Source: Candidatus Avelusimicrobium stercoris (GTDB taxonomy: Bacteria > Elusimicrobiota > Elusimicrobia > Elusimicrobiales > Elusimicrobiaceae). From it: a stretch of 64,000 nucleotides of DNA. The notes under the pieces are model-generated. The model did no database searches. It had not been told where the DNA came from and saw only the letters and a list, made by a program, of their open reading frames with translations. The stretch spans positions 19,403 through 83,402 of the forward strand of contig DJFE01000021.1 of the NCBI GenBank assembly GCA_002432025.1. The letters are read 5' to 3'. The position numbers and the translations under genes are program-made. Positions within the stretch are counted from its first letter, which is position 1, and each line of letters opens with the position of its first letter. Below are positions 17,457 to 26,415 of this stretch, in pieces.

Positions 17457-17468
17457 CGCGGCGGATTT
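17441..17468 (+). terminator. Terminator hairpin containing the acetyltransferase stop codon
   Basis: Perfect 28-base palindrome with arms AAATCCGCCGCG and CGCGGCGGATTT around TTAA. The TAA stop (17454-17456) lies at the loop/stem edge. The downstream sequence has a short T-run. Confidence 0.75.
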
Positions 17469-17534
17469 CAAAAAGTTTATAACTACTGCTCACAATAAAC
17501 CCCGGGCGTAAGCCCGAGGGATGGAGTGTGCGAA

Positions 17535-17579
17535 CCCGCTACTAGAAAACTTTGTTTTCTCATTATGTTTAGTAGCGGG
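17535..17579. repeat. Long palindrome in the intergenic spacer
   Basis: CCCGCTACTA (17535-17544) is complementary to TAGTAGCGGG (17570-17579), with a nested GAAAAC/GTTTTC. It lies between the two converging transcription units 14639-17456 and 18270-17656. Confidence 0.55.
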
Positions 17580-17613
17580 CAAAATTAAGCAACGCTGAAA
17601 TTTTGGAGCAAAA

Positions 17614-17643
17614 GAAACCCCGAGCGTGAGCTCGGGGAGTTTC
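17614..17643 (-). terminator. Terminator of rdgB
   Basis: On the minus strand, an ACTCCCCGAGC / GCTCGGGGTTTC hairpin with TCAC loop followed by TTTT, just past the rdgB stop. Confidence 0.8.
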
Positions 17644-17655
17644 ATAAAATCCAAC

Positions 17656-18270
17656 TTATTTTTGCGGTTTTAACAGCACTAACCTTTCGGCTAATTTTTC
17701 AAACGCCCGGGCCCGGTGGCTGATTTTATTCTTTTCGGCTTCTGTCAGTTCCGCAAGCGTTTTTTTGGTTTCGCCCACTAAAAACAGCGGGTCATACCCA
17801 AAACCGTTTTCGCCGCGGTAACCAAAACCAATGTATCCGTCCAGCGCGCCCTCAAAGGTTTGTACGCACCCTTGCGGGGTTGCCAGGCAGGCCACTGTGC
17901 GAAAACTGGCTCCGCGTTGGGGCAGTAACTGCCCCTCCAAGGCGGATAACAACTTGCGGTTGTTATCGTCTGCGTCGGCGTGTTCGCCCGCATAACGGGC
18001 GGTATATACGCCGGGGGCTCCGTTTAAAAACTTTACTTCCAGCCCCGTATCGTCCGAAATAGCGGGTAACCCCGTTTGGCGGGAAGCATAGACGGCTTTT
18101 ATTTCCGCGTTGTCTTCCAACGTGAGGCCCGTTTCGGGCGGGAGCGTTAAGCCTTTAAAATCCGCCAAACTGACGTATTCTATCGGCGTGCCGTTTTTGG
18201 TTTTTACGGGCAAGATGTCTATTAACTCTTTAAACTTATGCGGGTTGCCCGTAGCAATTAAAATCTTCAT
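17656..18270 (-). CDS. rdgB: XTP/dITP diphosphatase (RdgB/HAM1, non-canonical purine NTPase)
   Basis: House-cleaning enzyme that hydrolyses dITP/XTP to monophosphates. 204 residues from ATG 18270: MKILIATGNPHKFKEL is the family start; SDDTGLEVKFLNGAPGVYTARYAG and GFGYDPLFLV follow, and the end has ISHRARAFEKL. Longer in-frame starts upstream would run into the preceding peptidase gene and lack the conserved beginning. It is 17 bases downstream of that peptidase gene and probably cotranscribed with it. Confidence 0.95.
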   Translation of the reverse strand: MKILIATGNPHKFKELIDILPVKTKNGTPIEYVSLADFKGLTLPPETGLTLEDNAEIKAVYASRQTGLPAISDDTGLEVKFLNGAPGVYTARYAGEHADADDNNRKLLSALEGQLLPQRGASFRTVACLATPQGCVQTFEGALDGYIGFGYRGENGFGYDPLFLVGETKKTLAELTEAEKNKISHRARAFEKLAERLVLLKPQK

Positions 18271-18287
18271 TAACTTGTTGCGCCTTC

Positions 18288-19688
18288 TTATTTCATCATT
18301 ACGACTTCGTCGGTCATATTCAGCGCGACCAAGTACGCCTTGTACATATCTTCTTCGCTGAGCCACTCGGTGAAGGCGTGGGGGTTGTTTTGCCCCGTAA
18401 ATACGGTGTAGGCCCCTTTGCCCAGTTTAAGCATTAACATAGAGGCCGTCGTGCCGGCGCGTTCTTCTTTAAAGTTCGGCGTTACGCCCGCGTTTTTGAG
18501 CGCGTTGGCAACCACTTGGTGCGCTTGCGGGTGGATGTTTTCGGCTACGTTGCCGTATTGTTTGGCAATCGCGCGTTCAATCTTCACGCCGTATTTAGCG
18601 CTGATTTCTTTGGCTACTTTGTCGGCGTAGTTCTTCCAGTCGTCAATGTTCTGCTGGCGGAAATCGCGCAGGCGGAAGTCCAGTTCGGCTACGTTTACTT
18701 TGCCGTCGCCCATATCCATATGGTGCAGTTCCACATAGCCTTGCTGGCCGCGGCTGTTGTTGGGCAGCCACTCGTCCTTGGCGCAGGCGGCGCCCAGTTC
18801 GCAGGCGGGTTTCCAAGCGTTTCTGTAACCGTTTTCAGCGGCCATAGATTGGTGTCCGTTTACACCGTGCACGCGGTAAATCACTTTTTCGGCGTTGAAG
18901 TTGCTTACCACTACTTCGCCGTTTACGCCGCCGTCAAAGTCAAAGGCGAGGTCCGGGTTGTAGGGGGTTTCTTCAATATAATCAGCCGAGCGGCCCACGT
19001 CTTCGTTGGGCGTAATGACGATTTGAATTTTACCGTGTTTTTTAGCCGGGTTTTCGGCCAAGGTTTGAATTAAGGTTACAATGACGGATACGCCGGCCTT
19101 ATCGTCGGCGGATAACATTGTGGTACCGTCGGAAGTAACAATGGTTTTACCAATCATTTGCTTCAAATACGGGTCGGTTTCCAAGGTCATTGTGTGGCCG
19201 TTTTTCAGTTGAATCGGTTTGCCGTCGTATTTAGCGATTTTTTGCGCTTTAATGTTTTTGCCGATAATATCGGGCGTGGTATCATAATGGCAACTAAAAC
19301 CCAAGGTAGGGGTTTGCCAATTTACATTGGACGGAATTTCCACATAAATATAGTAATGTTCGGACAAGGTGGTCTTAAAGCCGAATTTTTGGATTTCGGC
19401 GTATAATTTTTTGGCGGTCTCAATTTGTTCCGGCGTCATATCGGTGGCGTCGCTGCTTTGGCTGTCGTAGGTGGTGTATTTTAGAAAGCGGTCCAGCATC
19501 GTGCTGCGGTATTTAGCGGCCAAAGAGGCATTTTTCTGCCCCAAATTCTTACGGACGGAATCTTTTACATAGGTGCGTTCACGCGGAGTGTTGTTAGCGG
19601 GCCAGGCGGTAGCGGCATAGGCTTGGCTGGCAAAAGAAGCGCCGAAAACAAATACGGACAAAACGGCGAACAACTGTTTGATTTGCAT
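18288..19688 (-). CDS. Exported PepT-like M20 metallopeptidase
   Basis: 466 residues. ATG 19688 follows AAAGGAGA; the product starts with a signal peptide (MQIKQLFAVLSVFVFGASFASQ then AYA). The mature part is M20B/peptidase T-like: SCHYDTTPD (first His/Asp zinc ligands), SADDKAGV (bridging Asp), TPNEDVGRSADYIEET (catalytic Glu and carboxylate ligand; canonical PDEE reads PNED), VHGVNGHQSMAA, and NPHAFTEW near the end (last His ligand). Peptidase T is normally a cytoplasmic tripeptide aminopeptidase; here it should act in the periplasm or outside. A second exported PepT-like gene follows upstream, separated by a terminator. Confidence 0.87.
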   Translation of the reverse strand: MQIKQLFAVLSVFVFGASFASQAYAATAWPANNTPRERTYVKDSVRKNLGQKNASLAAKYRSTMLDRFLKYTTYDSQSSDATDMTPEQIETAKKLYAEIQKFGFKTTLSEHYYIYVEIPSNVNWQTPTLGFSCHYDTTPDIIGKNIKAQKIAKYDGKPIQLKNGHTMTLETDPYLKQMIGKTIVTSDGTTMLSADDKAGVSVIVTLIQTLAENPAKKHGKIQIVITPNEDVGRSADYIEETPYNPDLAFDFDGGVNGEVVVSNFNAEKVIYRVHGVNGHQSMAAENGYRNAWKPACELGAACAKDEWLPNNSRGQQGYVELHHMDMGDGKVNVAELDFRLRDFRQQNIDDWKNYADKVAKEISAKYGVKIERAIAKQYGNVAENIHPQAHQVVANALKNAGVTPNFKEERAGTTASMLMLKLGKGAYTVFTGQNNPHAFTEWLSEEDMYKAYLVALNMTDEVVMMK

Positions 19689-19794
19689 AAAATCTCCTTT
19701 GATTAATATTACTATTATTTTATGAATCTGCCCCCTTTGCCGCAAGGGCCAAAAGACCTAAATAAAACTTGGGTCCTAAATGTAGGGGGAAATA

Positions 19795-19818
19795 AAAACC
19801 CCCGCGCAGGGCGGGGGA
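19795..19818 (-). terminator. Terminator of the second PepT-like gene
   Basis: Hairpin CCCCCGC / GCGGGGG followed on the minus strand by TTTTTA, directly past the stop of the gene at 19829-21193. Confidence 0.8.
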
Positions 19819-19828
19819 GTGAAAGAGT

Positions 19829-21193
19829 CTATTTTTCTGTTTGCGGAGCGGGTTGCAGGTTCCACAGGGTAATTAGCCTTATCACCGTGCGCAGGGAGGC
19901 TTCCATTACGTCCACATCCGCATATTCGCGCTCGCTGTGCAGGTTGTACTGCCCGGCGAAGATATCCGGCGTGGGCAGGCCCATAAACGAAAGTGTAGAG
20001 CCGTCCGTCCCGCCGCGCGCCGCCATACGGTTGGGCGTAATGTCCTCTTGGCGCATTGCCATTTCGGCCAAATTTACCACTTGGGCGGGCAGGACCGTCT
20101 TCATATTCTTATACTGGTCTTCAAACGTCAGTTCAAAACCCGTACCTTTATAGTTCATTGCTTTAACGGTGTTAAAGGCGCGGGTAACCTCGTTTACAAG
20201 GCCTTGCATTTCCTCGTCCGTAAACGCGCGGATAATGCCCTTTACCGTGCTTTCGTCGCCGTTAGTAACAATGGAGTCCACCAAAATAAACCCGCGGCGG
20301 CCGGCCGTGTTTTCCGGGCGGCTTTGGCGCGGCAGGAGCGTATGGAAATCTGACGCCATTAACAGGTTGTCTGCAAAGGCGGAGTTCATTGCTTCACCGG
20401 GGTGGACGGCGCGCAAGCCCTTAAATACGGCGGTAAAGGCCTTGGCGTTAAAGGTTTCGTCCGTCAGTTGCCCTAGGTCGCTGCCGTCCAGGGTATAGGC
20501 GTAATCGGCGCCAAACGCGGCTACGTCCATTTTTTCGGCGCCTGTGCCCACTTCTTCATCCGGCGTAAAGGCTACTTTAATAAGCCCGTGTTCCAGTTCC
20601 GGGTGGTCATAGAGGTATTGCACCATCGTCATTATCACGGCTACACCCGTTTTGTCGTCCGCACCCAATAACGTGCCGCCGGAAGCGGTGATAATATCGT
20701 GTCCGCGCGCGCGGGCGAGTTGGGCCGAGTTGGCGGGATTAATGACTAATTTTTTCTCGGCGTTAATGACAATGTCGCCCCCTTGGTAGTTTTTATGTAC
20801 TTGGGGTTTAACGTCCTTGCCGGAGGCTTCCAGCGCGGTATCCATATGCGCGAGGAAGGCCACTACGGGCGAGGGGTTCGCCGCCGTGGCAGGGATTTCC
20901 CCGGTAACAATGGCGTGCGCGTCTATCTTTACGTTTTTAGCCCCGTATTTTTTAAGTTCCTTGGCCAGCGCCTTAGCCATTTTTAACTGGCCGGGCGTGC
21001 TGGGGACCTTATCCGTTTGGTCGTTGGATTGGGTGTCAAACGTAACATATTTGGTAAAGCGTTCCGTCAGTTGTTTTTTTGCTTCGGCTTTACTATATTT
21101 GGTTACGGTTTTCCACTCCAAGTCCTGCGCTTGCGCCACAAGGGGCAAGCACAGGGTGGCCACGCAAGCGGCCGCGGTGCAAAGTTTGTTCAT
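19829..21193 (-). CDS. pepT: Exported peptidase T-like M20 metallopeptidase
   Basis: 454 residues with an N-terminal signal peptide (MNKLCTAAACVATLCLPLVAQ). The PepT core is closer to classical peptidase T than its neighbour: KYVTFDTQSNDQTDKVPSTPGQ, AFLAHMDTA, GGTLLGADDKTGVA, FTPDEEVGTGAEKMD (catalytic Glu plus Glu ligand), YTLDGSDLG, RGGTDGSTLSFMGLPTPDI and NLHSEREYADV (last His). Its ATG shares a base with the valS stop (TAATG type), so it is probably read with valS but has its own terminator. Together the two genes point to peptide scavenging from the gut (inference). Confidence 0.9.
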   Translation of the reverse strand: MNKLCTAAACVATLCLPLVAQAQDLEWKTVTKYSKAEAKKQLTERFTKYVTFDTQSNDQTDKVPSTPGQLKMAKALAKELKKYGAKNVKIDAHAIVTGEIPATAANPSPVVAFLAHMDTALEASGKDVKPQVHKNYQGGDIVINAEKKLVINPANSAQLARARGHDIITASGGTLLGADDKTGVAVIMTMVQYLYDHPELEHGLIKVAFTPDEEVGTGAEKMDVAAFGADYAYTLDGSDLGQLTDETFNAKAFTAVFKGLRAVHPGEAMNSAFADNLLMASDFHTLLPRQSRPENTAGRRGFILVDSIVTNGDESTVKGIIRAFTDEEMQGLVNEVTRAFNTVKAMNYKGTGFELTFEDQYKNMKTVLPAQVVNLAEMAMRQEDITPNRMAARGGTDGSTLSFMGLPTPDIFAGQYNLHSEREYADVDVMEASLRTVIRLITLWNLQPAPQTEK

Positions 21194-23904
21194 TAGGCCA
21201 AATCCTCCAACGAAGCCGTAACCTGTGCCAAAGTAAGGCGTGCGGCAGCCAGTTCGTTTTTGGTCTTTTCTACCTGCTCTTTGGGAGCGTTTTTAATGAA
21301 ACTTTCCTGCGAAAGTCTGGCTTCGCGCGAAGCAATGTTCGCTTTGGCGATAGCAAGGTCCTTTTCCAAGCGTTTCTTTTCCTTTTCAAAGTCAATTAAG
21401 CCCGTAAGCGGTACATAAATGGCGATGTTGCCCGCCACCGCAGTAGCCGTTTGCTTGGGTTTAGGTAAATTAACGCCGATATCCAATTTTTCAATTTTAG
21501 CCATTAATTTAATGTATCCTTCGTAAGCCTTTACAACCGCTAAATCCGCCTCGTTCTTGGCAGACAAAACGGCCGCAATTTTGAGCCCCGGCGGCACATT
21601 GAACTGCGCGCGGATGGTGCGGATTTCGCGCGTAACGTTTTGCACAGCCTGCATTTTGGCTACGGCTTCGGTATTGACCCAAGCGGGGTTAAATTCCGGA
21701 TAAGACTGGTTGAGCAAGAACTCTTCCGTCTCGCCAACATACGGGCGCAGAGAGGCGGCAATTTCTTCCGTGATGTACGGAATTAACGGGTGCAAGGCCT
21801 TTAACGTGCCGTACAAAATGTGTACGCAAAGCGCCATAACCTGTTCTTTTTCCGCCGTTTGGAAGCGTTGTTTGGCCAGTTCTACATACCAGTCGCAGAA
21901 ATCGCCCCACAAAAAGTGGTAGAGCGTATTGGCCGTCAGCGCGAGGTTGTATTTTTCAATGCCTTCGCGAGCGGTTTTGATAGCGTTGGTGTAGCGGTCT
22001 AAAATCCATTGGTCGGCCAGTTCCGTAAGGTGTTCCGGCATTTTGAGCGGGCCCGTTAAGCCTTCCATATTCATTAAGATAAAGCGGGAAGCGTTGTAAA
22101 TCTTGTTGCAGAAGTTGCGCGCACCCGTAATGCTTTCCTCGGAATACGGAATATCCTTGCTGGGCACGGCCTGCATTAAGAGCGAGAAGCGTACCGCATC
22201 GGTACCGTATTTGGCGGTCATATCCAAGGGGTCAATTACGTTGCCCAAGGATTTGGACATCTTCTTACCGCGTTTATCGCGGATAATCCCGTTCAAATAC
22301 ACATCTTTAAAGGGAAGTTTGCCCGTAAAATCCAGCCCCGTCATTACCATACGGGCTACCCACAGGTACAAAATTTCGTACCCGGTTACCATTACGCTGG
22401 TAGGATAAAAGTGTTCCATTTCGGGCGTTTTTTCCGGCCAGCCGAAGACAGACATCGGCCACAGCGCAGAGGAGAACCAAGTGTCCAATACATCAGGGTC
22501 CTGCACCAAATCGTGCCCGCCGCAAATGGGGCATTTTTCGGGCTTTTTAAAGGATACAATCGGCTTTGCGCCGTCTTCAAACGATACCTTGGTTAATTGT
22601 TCGTGGCCCTGTTGGTCGGTAGCAAAGGTGAGGCCTTTTTCGCTGCAATGGCGGCAGTACCACACCGGGATACGGTGGCCCCACCAAATCTGGCGGGAAA
22701 TACACCAGTCCTGGATGTTTTTAAGCCAGCCCAAAAACGGGTTTTTCCAACTGGCCGGGTGGAATTGCAATTCGCCCGATTCCGCGGCCTTAATGGCCGG
22801 GGCGGCCAGTTTGTCCATTTTGACGAACCATTGTTCGCTCATAAAGGGCTCAATGGGGCTGTGGCAGCGGTAGCAGGTGGAAACGGCGTTGTTGTATTTT
22901 TCTTCTTTTACAAGTAGTCCGGCTTCGTCCAAATCCTTTACGGTTTCCTTGCGGCAAAGTTCGCGGTCCATACCCAGATATTTTTCGGGGCAGTTAATCA
23001 TCTTGCCCTTGTCGTTGATGACGGTCATAATGGGCAGGTTGTGGCGTTGGCCGACTTCGTAGTCGGTGGCGTCGTGCGCCGGGGTGATTTTTAAGGCGCC
23101 CGTGCCGAAGCCGAGTTCTACGGCTTCATCGGCGATAATCGGAATCGCGCGGTTGGCGAGCGGGATAATAACTTTCTTGCCCACCATATTTTTATAGCGT
23201 TCGTCCTTGGGGTTTACGGCAATGGCGGCGTCGGCGTAAATGGTTTCCGGGCGGGTAGTGGCAATGACGATACCGTCAGAGCCGTCCTCGCCTTTATAGC
23301 GCAGATACCACAATTTGCCCGCGTGCTGTTCGTGTTCTACCTCAATATCGGATAAGGCGGTGGAACAGCGCACGCACCAGTTGATTAAGCGTTTGCCGCG
23401 GTAAATATATTTCTTTTCCCACCATTGGCGAAAGCACTCGTAAACGGCTTGCGCGCGTTTTTCGTCCATTGTAAAGCGGATGTCGGACAAATCCAAGGCC
23501 CAGCCCATTTTGCGGAATTGGTTGAAAATGGCGTTGCCGCACTCCTTGTACCAATCCCAAACGGTTTGTACAAAGGCTTCGCGGCCTAAGTCGTGGCGGG
23601 ATTTGTGTTGCTCTTTGGCGAGTTTCTTTTCAATGACGTTCTGTGTGGCAATACCGCCGTGGTCCGTACCCGGTACCCAATAGGCGTCTTCGCCGAACAT
23701 ACGGTGGGCGCGGATTAAAACATCCTGTAACGTGTTGGTGGACGCGTGCCCCATATGCAGCGCACCCGTAATGTTGGGCGGCGGGATAACAATAACAAAG
23801 GGTTTTTTGGTTTTATCGTTTTTGGCGGCAAACAATTTGGCGTTTTGCCATTTGTCGGCCAATTTTTGTTCTACTTCTTGCGGTTCATACGCTTTGGGTA
23901 ACAT
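21193..23904 (-). CDS. valS: Valyl-tRNA synthetase
   Basis: Class I synthetase, 903 residues. HMGH at 50-53 within PPPNITGALHMGHA is the HIGH motif, and KKMSKSLGNV (~residue 546) the KMSKS loop. TDHGGIATQNVIEK is ValS-type, as are the editing-domain stretch FGTGALKITPAHDATDYEVG and the C-terminal coiled coil of ~65 residues (from ~840) that ValS uses to grip tRNA. A zinc-ribbon-like CPICGG lies in the insertion. The probable promoter is an extended -10, TGGTAAAAT (23971-23963 minus). GAGGAAG precedes the ATG. Confidence 0.97.
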   Translation of the reverse strand: MLPKAYEPQEVEQKLADKWQNAKLFAAKNDKTKKPFVIVIPPPNITGALHMGHASTNTLQDVLIRAHRMFGEDAYWVPGTDHGGIATQNVIEKKLAKEQHKSRHDLGREAFVQTVWDWYKECGNAIFNQFRKMGWALDLSDIRFTMDEKRAQAVYECFRQWWEKKYIYRGKRLINWCVRCSTALSDIEVEHEQHAGKLWYLRYKGEDGSDGIVIATTRPETIYADAAIAVNPKDERYKNMVGKKVIIPLANRAIPIIADEAVELGFGTGALKITPAHDATDYEVGQRHNLPIMTVINDKGKMINCPEKYLGMDRELCRKETVKDLDEAGLLVKEEKYNNAVSTCYRCHSPIEPFMSEQWFVKMDKLAAPAIKAAESGELQFHPASWKNPFLGWLKNIQDWCISRQIWWGHRIPVWYCRHCSEKGLTFATDQQGHEQLTKVSFEDGAKPIVSFKKPEKCPICGGHDLVQDPDVLDTWFSSALWPMSVFGWPEKTPEMEHFYPTSVMVTGYEILYLWVARMVMTGLDFTGKLPFKDVYLNGIIRDKRGKKMSKSLGNVIDPLDMTAKYGTDAVRFSLLMQAVPSKDIPYSEESITGARNFCNKIYNASRFILMNMEGLTGPLKMPEHLTELADQWILDRYTNAIKTAREGIEKYNLALTANTLYHFLWGDFCDWYVELAKQRFQTAEKEQVMALCVHILYGTLKALHPLIPYITEEIAASLRPYVGETEEFLLNQSYPEFNPAWVNTEAVAKMQAVQNVTREIRTIRAQFNVPPGLKIAAVLSAKNEADLAVVKAYEGYIKLMAKIEKLDIGVNLPKPKQTATAVAGNIAIYVPLTGLIDFEKEKKRLEKDLAIAKANIASREARLSQESFIKNAPKEQVEKTKNELAAARLTLAQVTASLEDLA

Positions 23905-24001
23905 AGTTTCTTCCTCGGTTTTTTGAATTTGCGTGATGTGCCTTCACGCGTAACCTATATATATTTTACCAATTATGCCGCCCTACGACACGGCATAAAA
24001 A

Positions 24002-24027
24002 ACCCCGGGGCTTGCGTCCCTGGGGTG
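24002..24027 (-). terminator. Terminator of eptA
   Basis: Hairpin ACCCCGGGG / CCCTGGGGT (one G-U) followed on the minus strand by a T-run; it begins 5 bases past the eptA stop. Confidence 0.8.
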
Positions 24028-24031
24028 TAAA

Positions 24032-25687
24032 TTATTTTTGTTCTTGCGGAAGCGGTAAGGTGCGGCACGAATCAAAGAAGTCTAATTTCGGGTCGTACAC
24101 CTTGCTTTGGGATTCCATTAAGGTCAAAAGCGAGTGGGAAATATTATCGTGTGAGAATTTTCCTTCCGCAGCTTTCTTTTTAAGACAAGCGTAATCAATA
24201 TGGTCGGATTTCTTCATTACGTCGCTCATCCAAATTACCATCGGCACGCGGGTTTGCGTTTCGGGCGCAATCGCGTACGGGATTCCGTGCAGATATACGC
24301 CGTTTTCACCCAAGGATTCCCCGTGGTCGGATACATACATCATCCCCGATTCCCATTTGGGGTGTTCCTTTAATATATTAATCACGCTGGCGGAAATATA
24401 ATCCGCGTACAAAATGGTGTTGTCATACGTGTTGACGATTTGCTCGCGTGTACAGGTTTGAATTTCCTCCGTGTCGCAGGTTGGCGTGAACTTTTTGAAC
24501 TCTTGGGGATAGCGGCGGAAATACGTCGGACCGTGGCTGCCGATGGTGTGCAGAACGATAAACAAATGTTCGTCCTTGGAGTTCTTTAAATAATCGCGCA
24601 GTTCACCCAGCATAATTTCGTCGTGGCAGTAGAGCCCGTCGCAATATTTTTTATTTTTTACGTCCATTTCTTTGTTGGGTACGCGGGTGCAAACGCCTTT
24701 ACAGCCGTTGTCGTTTTCCAGCCAAAGTACCTTGTAGCCCGTTTGCTGTAACAAGTCCAACAGGTTTTCGGTATAGCGGGCATCGGTGGGGTTAAAGCCG
24801 TCGCGCGTGGCGAACGAGAAAATAGCCGGTACGGAAACCGCCGTAGCCGTGCCTGCCGACGTAACGTGCTGGAAATTGACGATATCTTCTTTGGCCAGGC
24901 GCGGGTTGGTTTCCCGTTCATAGCCATTTAACGAGAAGTTTTGCGCGCGGGCCGTTTCACCCAGTACGAGCACAAAAACCGTTTTCTTTTCGTCGTGGTA
25001 GGGGACGTGTTTGGCATCTTTGTCCAATTTGGTAAACGGGCGGCGGTGTTGGGCTTCTATCTGGAAATAGCGTACTGTGGCATACACATAGTTATGCGGA
25101 ATAACCAAGCGGCGCACTTGGCGGTTGTTGCGCCCGAAGGAAGCGTATTCCTTATAAACAAACGGCGCTAATACCACCAGGCACAAAAGCAAAATGCCCA
25201 CGCGGGCCAAGCGGGCGGTTAATTCTTTAAAAAAGGGTTTAAAAATAATTTTTACGCGGCACAAAATAAGCGACGGCAAAATACCCAATAAAACCAGCCA
25301 CGAAACGGAACGCAGGGTGATTAAATCCTTTACTTCGCCGGGGTTGGTTTCAAAGGTGTTGCGAATCATATCCGCATCAATAAATACGCCGAACTGATAG
25401 GTTAAATAGTTGACGGCCGCCGACACGATAAGAATCAGCACCATAAGCGGCTTGCCGACATACGGTAATAACAACACGCAAAAGGCCGCATAAATAACGG
25501 TAAAAATCAATATAGGTAAGGACAATAAAAATACGCCGTCCGCAAAGCCGGAAACGCTGACGTGTGTAAAAACGAAACGCCAAAAACTGATGTTCATTAG
25601 TAGCAAGAAATAGGCGGATAATATAGCCACCAAGCGGGTAGCGGGGACTTCGGGCCTGCGGGCAAGCAAGGATAGCAGTTTCTTCAT
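24032..25687 (-). CDS. eptA: Phosphoethanolamine transferase, EptA family
   Basis: 551 residues from ATG 25687 (MKKLLSLLARRPEV; a TTG 39 bases upstream lies in the promoter). Five N-terminal membrane helices (~20-180) are followed by a periplasmic sulfatase-fold domain. Active-site features: LGETARAQNFSLNGYERETNP (Glu metal ligand), TSAGTATAVSVPAIFS (nucleophile Thr), and MMYVSDHGESLGENGVYLHG (Asp-His ligands); Cys pairs (NGCKGVC, KYCDGLYC, TCDTEEIQTC) match the EptA disulphides. The family transfers phosphoethanolamine to lipid A. Chromosomal, alone and with host base composition, so there is no sign of mobilisation. Extended -10 TGGTAAAAT at 25725-25717. Confidence 0.93.
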   Translation of the reverse strand: MKKLLSLLARRPEVPATRLVAILSAYFLLLMNISFWRFVFTHVSVSGFADGVFLLSLPILIFTVIYAAFCVLLLPYVGKPLMVLILIVSAAVNYLTYQFGVFIDADMIRNTFETNPGEVKDLITLRSVSWLVLLGILPSLILCRVKIIFKPFFKELTARLARVGILLLCLVVLAPFVYKEYASFGRNNRQVRRLVIPHNYVYATVRYFQIEAQHRRPFTKLDKDAKHVPYHDEKKTVFVLVLGETARAQNFSLNGYERETNPRLAKEDIVNFQHVTSAGTATAVSVPAIFSFATRDGFNPTDARYTENLLDLLQQTGYKVLWLENDNGCKGVCTRVPNKEMDVKNKKYCDGLYCHDEIMLGELRDYLKNSKDEHLFIVLHTIGSHGPTYFRRYPQEFKKFTPTCDTEEIQTCTREQIVNTYDNTILYADYISASVINILKEHPKWESGMMYVSDHGESLGENGVYLHGIPYAIAPETQTRVPMVIWMSDVMKKSDHIDYACLKKKAAEGKFSHDNISHSLLTLMESQSKVYDPKLDFFDSCRTLPLPQEQK

Positions 25688-25794
25688 TTTAATATTCCTG
25701 TTTTTAATATATGTATATTTTACCAATTTGGCAAATTACTAGCCTAGGCCCGGGCAGGCTGTGCAAATGGCCCCGATTATGCCATAATATAAAT

Positions 25795-26061
25795 ATGGAA
25801 AACAAAAACTTGGTCCGCACGGAAGAAATTATAGAGCCCGAAATTTTGGACGAAAACGGTAACCCCATTGGGGGGGAGCATACGCCCAAGGATTCCGCAC
25901 GCCGCAAAGGCGACAATGGGGGAATCTTCGGTGGAATTTTGGTGCTGGCCTTTGGGTTTATTATGACGCTCCTTGTGGCAGCGTTTAGCATTTTTGTCTT
26001 GGTTCCGCTAATGCTTATCGGGCGTGTGTTGGGCTTCCAAATGCGTACATTTAAACGCTGA
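25795..26061 (+). CDS. Small single- or double-pass membrane protein, unknown
   Basis: 88 residues: an acidic N-terminal half (RTEEIIEPEILDENGNP) and a hydrophobic C-terminal segment (~42-75, GGILVLAFGFIMTLLVAAF continuing) ending in basic RMRTFKR-like residues, so probably anchored with the N-terminus in the cytoplasm. No family recognised. There is no Shine-Dalgarno site; an extended -10 (TGCCATAAT, 25780-25788) ends six bases before ATG 25795, so the mRNA may be leaderless. It is divergent from eptA. Confidence 0.65.
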   Translation: MENKNLVRTEEIIEPEILDENGNPIGGEHTPKDSARRKGDNGGIFGGILVLAFGFIMTLLVAAFSIFVLVPLMLIGRVLGFQMRTFKR

Positions 26062-26095
26062 TTTCAACGAAAACTTTTCCACCTGCACATTTTTT

Positions 26096-26104
26096 TGCTA
26101 TAAT
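26096..26104 (+). promoter_or_regulatory. Extended -10 promoter of tRNA-Ser
   Basis: TGCTATAAT followed by AAAC, the same core as the structured RNA promoter at 14222, about 34 bases upstream of the tRNA. Confidence 0.75.
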
Positions 26105-26137
26105 AAACAAGTAGTCATTAGACCGCACACCAATTTT

Positions 26138-26224
26138 GGAGAGGTGGCCGAGCGGTTTAAGGCACAGTCCTGGAAAGACTGCATACGGGAAACCGTATCG
26201 AGAGTTCGAATCTCTCCCTCTCCG
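26138..26224 (+). tRNA. tRNA-Ser (anticodon GGA)
   Basis: 87 nt. Acceptor stem GGAGAGG pairs with CCTCTCC, discriminator G. The anticodon stem CAGTC/GACTG holds loop CTGGAAA, giving GGA, which reads UCC/UCU. A long variable arm (ATACGGGAAACCGTAT) identifies it as tRNA-Ser. The T-loop GAGAGTTCGAATCTCTC is normal, and CCA is not encoded. The AT-rich accessory island begins directly downstream, as is common for tRNA loci. Confidence 0.96.
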
Positions 26225-26251
26225 TATCTTTTTTATAACCTTTAGAGCAAG

Positions 26252-26286
26252 TACCCCAACGGAAAATTCTTTCGTCGGGGTGTTTT
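26252..26286 (+). terminator. Terminator after tRNA-Ser
   Basis: Hairpin TACCCCAACG / CGTCGGGGT with an A/T-rich loop followed by GTTTTG. Confidence 0.7.
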
Positions 26287-26415
26287 GCGTTATTCCACTA
26301 AAATCTGCTCTAAATGACGGTTTAGAGACGGTACAATGGAAAAAAGCACTTGTGATGCTCTGTTTGTCAAAAAAGAAGTGGAAATTTGTTGCTTGTATTA
26401 TATATTTGATATACA

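Noticed and set aside
18516..19073. Plus-strand 185-codon frame opposite the PepT-like gene
   Set aside because: Shadow of a conserved peptidase gene; no initiation signal or domain.
24032..25687. Mobile colistin-resistance (mcr) gene
   Set aside because: It belongs to the same enzyme family, but there is no insertion sequence, plasmid gene or composition change; it reads as a native chromosomal eptA.
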